Assembly (NCBI GenBank): GCA_963930775.1
Contig: OZ005696.1
Coordinates: 1,674,001 to 1,738,000 of the forward strand
DNA length: 64,000 nucleotides
Reading direction: 5' to 3'
Source of the DNA: Cliona cf. orientalis
Lineage: Eukaryota > Porifera > Demospongiae > Clionaida > Clionaidae
Shown: positions 56,903 through 64,000 of the stretch, in pieces
Numbering within the stretch: position 1 is the first letter of the stretch
Layout of the letters: each line of letters opens with the position of its first letter
The notes under the pieces: generated by a model
What the model saw: the letters and a program-made list of their open reading frames with translations, nothing else
Database searches by the model: none
What the model was told of the DNA's origin: nothing
Translations under genes and position numbers: made by a program

Positions 56903-57395
56903 ATGTTATGCTTACAGTAGGAATCAATACTACATGCATATTTCAAGATCAGAGTTTGTAGGATAAAACTAGTCTGTGACATTAATTATTTACTTACCTT
57001 GTTTCTGATCTGCAAAATTATAAAATTTTGAAAAAAAACTAAAAAGGGACTGGGAATAAGATAATAAATATACCGTATAATTATAGCAAAGATGATTTGA
57101 TCAGTATGAGATCTTGATCGATCTACTGTGTCATGAATGGATGGGATGCTGTGGTCCTGTATGCAAGAGATACTACATACTGGGTAATTTATGGTCATGA
57201 TAGATGGTTCTCATATAATATACATATATACATGCAGGAGTGATAATGATGCCCTCCTGATACAGATTGTATGTTCACAGCATGTGTTGGGTGTATGTTG
57301 TGTGTTTGAAAAATTCCCGCTTAAATTTCTGAGCATGCGCAGTAGGTACCTCCTCATGAAAAAGTGGGCGTGTTCCGTACTCTAGATCTCTGACA
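56903..57395. promoter_or_regulatory. Intergenic and promoter of CARD gene 2
   Basis: Between genes 1 and 2. It contains aattcccgc and taaatttctgagcatgcgcag (57312-57341), matching the promoter of gene 1, and gtgggcgtgt at about 57364, 32 bases before the ATG. The rest shows nothing recognisable. Confidence 0.55.
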
Positions 57396-60167
57396 ATGGC
57401 AAGTTTTAAGGAGAGCAAGGAGAAGATCGAAGCTTTTCTGGCAAAGCCCAGGAATTTAAATTCGGTTTTACCGGAGTTATGTTCAAAGCGTCTTATATCT
57501 CAACAAGAAAATTTGGAAGTCAGTTTCACTGGCCCAAGCAGGAGAGCACATACTGTGACCAAGATACTTGAACACAAAATAACAAGTCAACCCAAGCTGT
57601 TTGTAGATTTGATGAAAATATTGCAGTCCCATAAATTTGAAGAAGGCGGTGAAGCTGATGGTGATCATGATGACTCTGATATCGATTTGCCTCCTGGTAT
57701 GACAATAATTGACACAGATGAGATACCCTTCGAATTCCTGAAAGACGTTTCCATGCAAAGTGGTAGTGTTTCCCTCCAAATGGCTTCACTTTCTGTTACT
57801 GATACTGAACCTGAAGCTACTGTGACCAAGGAATGTGTACAATTACAAACAGCAGATAGTACCAGTGAGATGGAACCTCAGGCACTTGCACCCACCTTGG
57901 AATCGGCCCCTTCAACAAAAACCACTCTGAAGTCCAGCCGCACTGATCCACCACACTCACATGCAGCTACAGCTACTGCTACACATTCTATCAAATTAAA
58001 AAAACGAAAACCAAGATCCAGAGCTACGGCTACTAGCAATGCAGATATTGAGCGGAGAAAAGTGTATACTGGGAGTCAATTACGGAGATTGAAAGAAGCT
58101 GAAGCTGATTATCCTGGCATAGAGTTTTCTGCCTACTACTCTACGGTGGCCGTTAGTAAAAAAGGTGGTGTCATCAGAGGCGAAGGAATTCAACTCAGAA
58201 TTCCCCCCAATGCCACGGGAAAACAATCAAGAACAATATCATTACGAGCATGCATTGATGGACCATTCCAACTTCCAGAAGATGTACATCTTGCCAGTCC
58301 TGTCTTTCTCGTTACGTGCACACCAAGTAATAACTTTTATCGTGAAGTTACATTGACTCTACACCATTTCGTTCAATTGATATCACGTGAAGAGTGTGAA
58401 AGGATGGTCCTACTCACAAGTCCACACACACCAGCAGTAGATAAGCACTGGAGGTTTGAAATCAGCGAGAAGCAGCCTCTTTGCTTCCAAAATTTCACCC
58501 ATGGAGAAGTAGAGGTTACACACTTTAGCTTCATGTGCTTTGGAATACGAATTCCCAGATTAGGGAGAGCACAACCTTGTAAGAAAATAGATTGACTTGC
58601 ATGAATATTGTTTAATAAATTAACATATCATTAGCAGCACAAAATGATGTTCCACGCTATCACTATCGAGCATTTGTCTACTCACCAAGACTCTTCAGCC
58701 CACCTAGCTGTTTTGTTCTTTTCAGTGTCTGTCTTGACCACGAAGTTTATAGAATGGTTAGAGTAGTAGCTATTTCCATATGTAGTCACTGTTTTATTGT
58801 TTCATTGTTTCATTGCCATTGTCGTAGAGGCTACAAAACATGGTGGATAGCGACTATGGTGATTGTAATTTGAAGAAAACGAATGACGTTCCCTGCTCAA
58901 TCGAAAGAGAAGTGATAGTTATCCCACCGGATAGTGTACCAGGCTATGCGATCACTTCCCACCAAGCACCAATTGTAGTAAGTGATTTGTCTACCAGTTT
59001 GAAGGATTGGGATGGAGGGGTATCATCCTATGGATGCAGGTGGGATGAGCATGCAGCTAAGATGTAGATATTACTGGCCTACTATATAGGGACTGGGTTA
59101 TTGTTATAATTATTTTACAGCTCATTGTTAAGTGCACACATAGCAAGCTTTGTGCAGGCTTTATTGCATGCTTCCTAATTGGGGCAAGCAACTATAGTTA
59201 CTGCCTAGTATATATATTATAAGTATACTCTGTTCAAATATCTATAGCTATTATCAATCATTTGGACTTTGCACTCTTAAGATCACATACACACATTTTT
59301 TAAGTCACACCTACATTACATTATCTTAGCGCTGCTATATTGTTGATCTTGTGCCCATTCTGTGTAAAAATTCCATACTATTAGCGGCTTATTATATTAT
59401 TTTCAATTGCTAGCAAGTGGTAGAGGGTCGTGTCCAGATATGTGCATATGTGCATATGCTGCAACAGTACAAGTGGAGGTGGCATTGCATAACCAAGAGA
59501 CTGCATGCATTTGACCACCTCTACCTCTACTTTGTTATATTAATTTCTTAGATTCTTAAAGAAATAGTTGATAGGATGCGATTACGGTGGTGGAGGAGGA
59601 GGAGAGATGACCCGCCTTGGATTCTATTTACAGTATCACGAACTGACCCAACAAAAGCTAGAGATGTGTCTGAACTACAGTTTAAAGTGAAAGGGATCAA
59701 CAACAGAGCTTTTGATGGTTTCAATCTAGCAACACACCACGTGCACACAGCCACAACATCTCATCTCCCGATCCAGGCACCACCTGTACCAGTTCACAGA
59801 GGTACTATTATTTATAGTTTTGTATGAAGTGTGTATCTACTAAGTTGTATTTTGCACAAAATCAGCTGGATACCCTACAATGCCTAAATTGCTCAATTTC
59901 AATGCTGGTACCCGGTGCCTGAATATTCCCCGTGAGATTGGAACAAGCTACAACGAATTTGTTATCCACCTTCTGCAAGATGATAATGGAGTGCGTGTGA
60001 GTGCACTAGAGCGTCAGTACCATGGAGCAGCAGAAGATATCAGCCGTCACATTCTTCAAGAATGGCTGCAAGGAAGGGGTAGTCCTGTGTTATGGTCTAC
60101 ACTTGTTGACGCATTGAGGACCATTGAACTAAATGAGCTAGCAACATTAATTGAACGGCGTACATGA
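57396..60167 (+). CDS. CARD-ZU5-UPA-Death gene 2 (5 exons, 667 aa)
   Basis: Exons: 57396-58578, 58638-58756, 58828-58977, 59552-59801, 59866-60167. All are GT-AG and the phases agree. CARD-like domain about 1-75 (NLNSVLPELCSKRLIS, AHTVTKILEHKITS), acidic then Ser/Thr/Ala linker with a basic patch (KLKKRKPRSR), ZU5 about 234-388 (RGEGIQLRIPPNA, SPVFLVTCTP, EVEVTHFSFMCFGIRI), UPA-like region in exons 2-4 (REVIVIPPDSVPGYA; WILFTVSRTDPTKA), Death domain in exon 5 (IPREIGTSYNEFVIHLLQD, HILQEWLQG, LWSTLVDAL). No signal peptide or membrane segment, so cytosolic. This is the only member that is complete and intact in the window. It may act in caspase recruitment through the CARD and dimerise through the Death domain (inference from families). 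Confidence 0.82.
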
Positions 60168-60567
60168 TGCTCTGGGGATACATAAAATATTGCATAATGA
60201 TTATTATTATTGAGCTTCTAGTTGACTTTGTTACTGGTATGGTGTGTGATGTACCATAATTTGATTATGTGCTTGATTGGTTGATCATGCCAGTGAGGAA
60301 CCTGCCAGTGTATCAAACTAACAAGCATGCATAATGAACTATAATATACACAGATTAATCCATAGTTCTGTTCAATTGAACACTAATAATTAATAAGCCT
60401 CAATATGCTGTGGCTTTATTATACGTACGTATGTATATGTATATCACAGTACGAGTGCACGTGACGATATAACGTATCATGTGGTTGCGTCATGCATGTA
60501 ATTACCAGTATATACAGTACATGCAGTAAAATTAAAAAGGGGTGGGCATGTAAATTTCAAATCAGCG
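60168..60567. promoter_or_regulatory. Intergenic and promoter of CARD gene 3
   Basis: No copy of the TTCCCGC / gcatgcgca block of genes 1 and 2 was found. gtgggcatgt lies 26 bases before the ATG, at the place where genes 1 and 2 have gtggg(t/c)gtgt. A cacgtgac E-box-like site lies at about 60457. Nothing else was recognised. Confidence 0.45.
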
Positions 60568-63500
60568 ATGGCAGCTACGTTTAGCAAAAACAAATCGAAA
60601 ATCGAAGCAGTTCTGGAGCACAACCTCGCTGTTGTTGCACCCAAGCTCCATTCTGTTAATCTCATTTCGGACGAAGATCGCGATGGAGCTCTGAATCCCT
60701 CCGTTGATAGCAAAACTAGGACGGCAGTTTTGATCAACACAATTGAAAGGAAAATCGTGGACTATCGTAACTGGTGGATCCTTGTATATGTATTGCTGTC
60801 CTCAGGACTTGATGCCGAAAGAGCCTTTTTTGAGAGCATCACAGTTTTGCCGGAACGAGTCAGTTATGACCTTGTGATAGCCTCGTCCTCATCGGATCCG
60901 GAGTCGGGGCCTAGTACTGCTAGTACTTCTGGCAGTAGCTCCCCGCTGTTCATGTTAGATTTTTCACCATCAGAGCAAATTATGGTTACCCAATCGGTGG
61001 CTACAAGCGTTCCTAAGTCTGCAGAAAGAGTCCTCTCACAGGAAGACAATGCTGGACATCATGTCCAAGAAAAGAAATTTTCACTTGAGTCGAGTGTTTG
61101 GTACACCCTGGCACGTGACTTCCCAGGAATCAAGTTTTCCAACTATTACACGAAGCAAGTAGTTACCTCGATGGGAAATATCATTAAAGGTGAAGGGATA
61201 GAGCTCCAAATACCAGGCCGTGCTATAAAGAAAGGACATTCGATCGAGTTTATGATTCAGGGGTGTATTGAGGGTCCATTTGAGTTGCCAGATAATATTA
61301 GTCTTGCTACTCCAGTATTTCTGATCAAACCACATTATAAATTTCAAAAAGCAGTTACTTTATTGGTGGATGCCTTTATCAGCTTGCAATCTTGCAAAGA
61401 ACTAGTATTCTTGACAAGTCCAGTAAAGCCACGGGTGGATAAAGGTAGAGCTCATTGGGATTTCATAATCAATGAAACAGTGCCACAAATTACTGATGAT
61501 GATTCCCGTATTATGGTGGAAGTTGAACAATTTTGTTTGCTTTGTTTTGGAATAAGAAGAGGTAAATAAATTAATAATAGTGCTGCCTGCATGCAATAAT
61601 ATATTATTATTGTATTCATTTATTATACCAGGTCCACGGTATCAATACAGAGTAAGCTTACATGCACCTCGCAATTCTGATGATAATGCTGAGTGTCGAG
61701 CCATCTTTAGTGTGAGTCTTCATCATAAAGTTTTCTTGAAGGTATGCTGTAACTGTAGAGTAATTAACCCTTGGCACATGTGCCATAAAGTTACAGTAGT
61801 TCTGTCTGTTTGACTATGTGTGTCACGCTCTGTTTCTATGGCTTTTTTTACTATGTCAAAAACAAGGATTCGCTTTTTGAGTAGCCGTGCACACACATAA
61901 TAATAATTATTATAATATATGGGGCACTTGCAGGAATGCCGTATACCCATGGATCAATATCAAAATATTATAGTGATACTGAATCAGAAGTTTTATGATA
62001 TGAAAAGCAAGTGTAGGGATGTATTAGTGGGTGTGATACGTTATCCCTACAAATCTTATTTTGGCACTGCCATCCCTACTTCATCCTTCAATTTTATTTA
62101 ATTGTGGTGGATAATATTATTATAGTCCGTGTACTTACCTGGAGGGCACATAGATGCTCTGCTACAAGTTCAGAGGGCTCATAATTGGTCAGAATTGTGG
62201 TACCGTATATACAAATGAGGGTGGCCATAGAGACGCATTCTCGAGCGAATGGTGTGAAACATTGCATGTTTTGAGAGGCCTGCTCAGCAGGAGCAAAGTG
62301 AGAGGCGATGTCTATTCTTTGTCATACATTTGTATAGCCTGGTGGTAGATTTGACGTTCAAGCAGAGCAGGAACGTCGTGTCACACAAGATTGAGATCTC
62401 GTATAGAGTACATTATCGATTTGATATTGGCACAGACTTGGCTGAAATGGAAATTATGAAAATTTACACCACATGGAATGTGAACGGTTTATTGAAACTT
62501 GTCGAATGTTTTGCTTTCTTTTTCCGGGGTGCCCTTTCTGAATTAATAATTAATTTTGTAGAATCACTAGATACAGCACTACAAGTGTCCTAATTATGCA
62601 CTCAGTAACAATTTACTTTTTTGAGGTTATTAGGTAATTATGCTGAAACCTATGGTGTAATCTATGAGGTAATCTATGAGGTAATTATGAGAAAATTTAG
62701 GGCCTCGATGAAGCCCTTCTGGGATTTGAACTTCAGTGAAATAAGTAGAGTATCTTGCACGTGTATCCAGCGAATATCTTACAAGCAGCATGTTGCCTTC
62801 TCTGACGAGCAGCGACGGCCGAACTTCACACGTTCTCTACGCTGACGTAATTCCGTGGATATATATAGATAGCCCTGCGCTATATATAGCACGCACCATG
62901 AGCAGCGTGCCACCGGACCAATCTAGCTGTACTGCGCTGTTGAATTCTTCTTAGCTTTGAAATTTTTCACTATCAAGGTCCAGAGACACTCTCAGATTCC
63001 CGATAATCCGAGGCTAGTCTGCGACTGAGGCGCCGACATCGTATACTGTACAGTGAAGTGAAACCACTATATTGACGACCTTTACCACATACACCATTTC
63101 AACTATGCAGCTACTGAGTGCATAGTCAAGTTTTCATAGATAAATTAAAAGTATCTATTAGTACCTTTCATGCACTTTAATGTGTTAATATTGTGAGATC
63201 AGGGTCACATTACGTGCTGGGCCACACCCCCTGAAAAGAGAATACCGGCCAATAACACTGGATCCCAAGGGTGTACACTGGAGCTACTAATTTTATTGAT
63301 AAAACACTTTAGACTATGTAGCACATTATGGATACTAAATAACTACCCACAAACCATCTGATTGGTAACCTAGCAACAGGATGCACTAAAGCAGACCACA
63401 AATGCGTAGCACTGCATGCCCCATAGTCTAAGCCTGTTATTGCCCACACCTCGGCTCTACGGCTATTAGAATCACTCGGAATGTTGCATAATCGCCTTGG

Positions 63501-64000
63501 GCTCATTATGCAACATCCCTCGGATTTCTATATAAAATTTAATGTTGTAGAGTCTCGGCTTGGGGCAATAACCTCTACTTATTGTTATAGAATTTGGAGG
63601 TGTGCTTGGATAGCTTTCAGCACAAATTTTATGATACGTGTGAAACTGTACCAAACTTGCCTCATGAGAAAATTGAATTGATTCTTCCAACACAAAGAGA
63701 TGCTATCAAGCAAGGATATAAAATTCAAGCTGATAGGAGTCCTTGTCAAGTAAGCATAAAATTAATAATCCATTTAATATAAATAATTGTTGTGATTATT
63801 ATTAACAGATTTTAAGGAATGCTGTTGACCTTCCTCGTCTAAGTAGGAAGCACAAAGAAAATGCTATAGCTGATGGCAAGAGCTACCCACCAAGAATCAT
63901 GCTGACTGTGACATACACCAACTCATTACTTCATTCACCAGATTGTGAACTAAGAATTAAAGGCATCGATGAGATAAAGACATTAAATATGAAAATACCC
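60568..64000 (+). CDS. CARD-ZU5-UPA-(Death) gene 3, runs off the window
   Basis: Exon 1 60568-61561 (331 codons): CARD-like about 1-75 (LAVVAPKLHSVNLIS, RTAVLINTIERKI), short Ser-rich linker, ZU5 about 181-330 (KGEGIELQIPGRAI, TPVFLIKPHYK, EVEQFCLLCFGIRR). Exon 2 61632-61741. The next coding exon is either the one from 61934 (ECRIPMDQYQ) or 63587-63750 (AATTTGGAG..., with KIELILPTQRDAIKQGY, the UPA segment). Both contain a KFYD motif. Exon 63811-64000+ encodes ILRNAVDLPRLSRKHKENAI and YPPRIMLTV, matching the interrupted exon 3 of gene 1. The Death domain exon should lie past 64000. The linker is much shorter than in genes 1 and 2. The 3' end cannot be judged. Confidence 0.72.
61742..63586. 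other. Long intron region of CARD gene 3
   Basis: Contains the possible exon from 61934 (acceptor cttgcag), direct repeats (atctatgaggta twice at about 62660-62682), and the fold-back element at 63429-63580. Small ORFs at 62154-62600 show no family similarity. Other genes of the cluster have introns below 600 bases here, so the expansion is recent or contains an unrecognised insert. Confidence 0.45.
63429..63580. mobile_element. Fold-back MITE, about 150 bp
   Basis: Arms taagcctgttattgcccaca...ggctctac and gtagagtctcggcttggggcaataacctctactta pair as inverted repeats, with an inner pair atgttgcataat / attatgcaacat. It ends 6 bases before the predicted exon at 63587, so it supplies the 3' end of the intron. 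Confidence 0.75.

Noticed and set aside
62154..62845. Small ORFs in the long intron region of CARD gene 3
   Set aside because: No similarity to the paralogs, no convincing splice sites, codon use like the surrounding non-coding DNA.

Overview
This is nuclear DNA from an animal, most likely a demosponge (inference). The reasons are many short introns with GT-AG ends, a secreted fibrinogen-like gene family of the kind known from sponges and cnidarians, and a cluster of CARD-ZU5-UPA-Death genes as expected in early-branching animals. It is AT-rich and full of microsatellites and small non-autonomous elements. No prokaryotic, organellar or viral genes were recognised. Exon joins below come from reading frame, splice sites and protein comparison between paralogs. 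No transcript data were available.

Layout. (1) 1-25.7 kb, minus strand: a head-to-tail array of 15 single-exon secreted cysteine-rich genes of about 325-333 aa (13 intact, 2 broken), plus a 3' fragment at the left edge. The genes are mosaics: N-termini, upstream regions and C-terminal modules are combined differently from copy to copy around a nearly invariant core. (2) 26.2-34.4 kb, plus: a 12-exon gene with seven PLAT/LH2 domains (LOXHD1-like). (3) 34.8-38.0 kb, minus: a 6-exon, 307-aa helical protein that resembles the fungal eisosome BAR proteins Pil1/LSP1. (4) 38.2-48.1 kb, plus: an 8-exon A1CF/RBM46/RBM47-type RNA-binding protein with three RRMs and a C-terminal dsRBD-like domain. It is head-to-head with gene 3, with 220 bp between them. 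(5) 50.5-53.5 kb, minus: an unrecognised disordered protein with possible APC/C degrons. (6) 53.7-64.0 kb, plus: three tandem CARD-ZU5-UPA-Death genes. The first is interrupted by a 355-bp transposable element with a perfect 7-bp target duplication. The third runs off the window.

How the genes may work together. The two expanded families suggest recognition and signalling: variable secreted lectin-like proteins in (1), and intracellular death-fold adaptors in (6) that resemble PIDD/UNC5 tails with an added CARD. Linking them is only a hypothesis based on shared neighbourhood. Genes (2)-(5) look like ordinary cell-biology genes. A pattern across genes 2-5 on both strands is that long (CT)n tracts, always CT in the sense of the transcript, lie just upstream of 3' splice sites.
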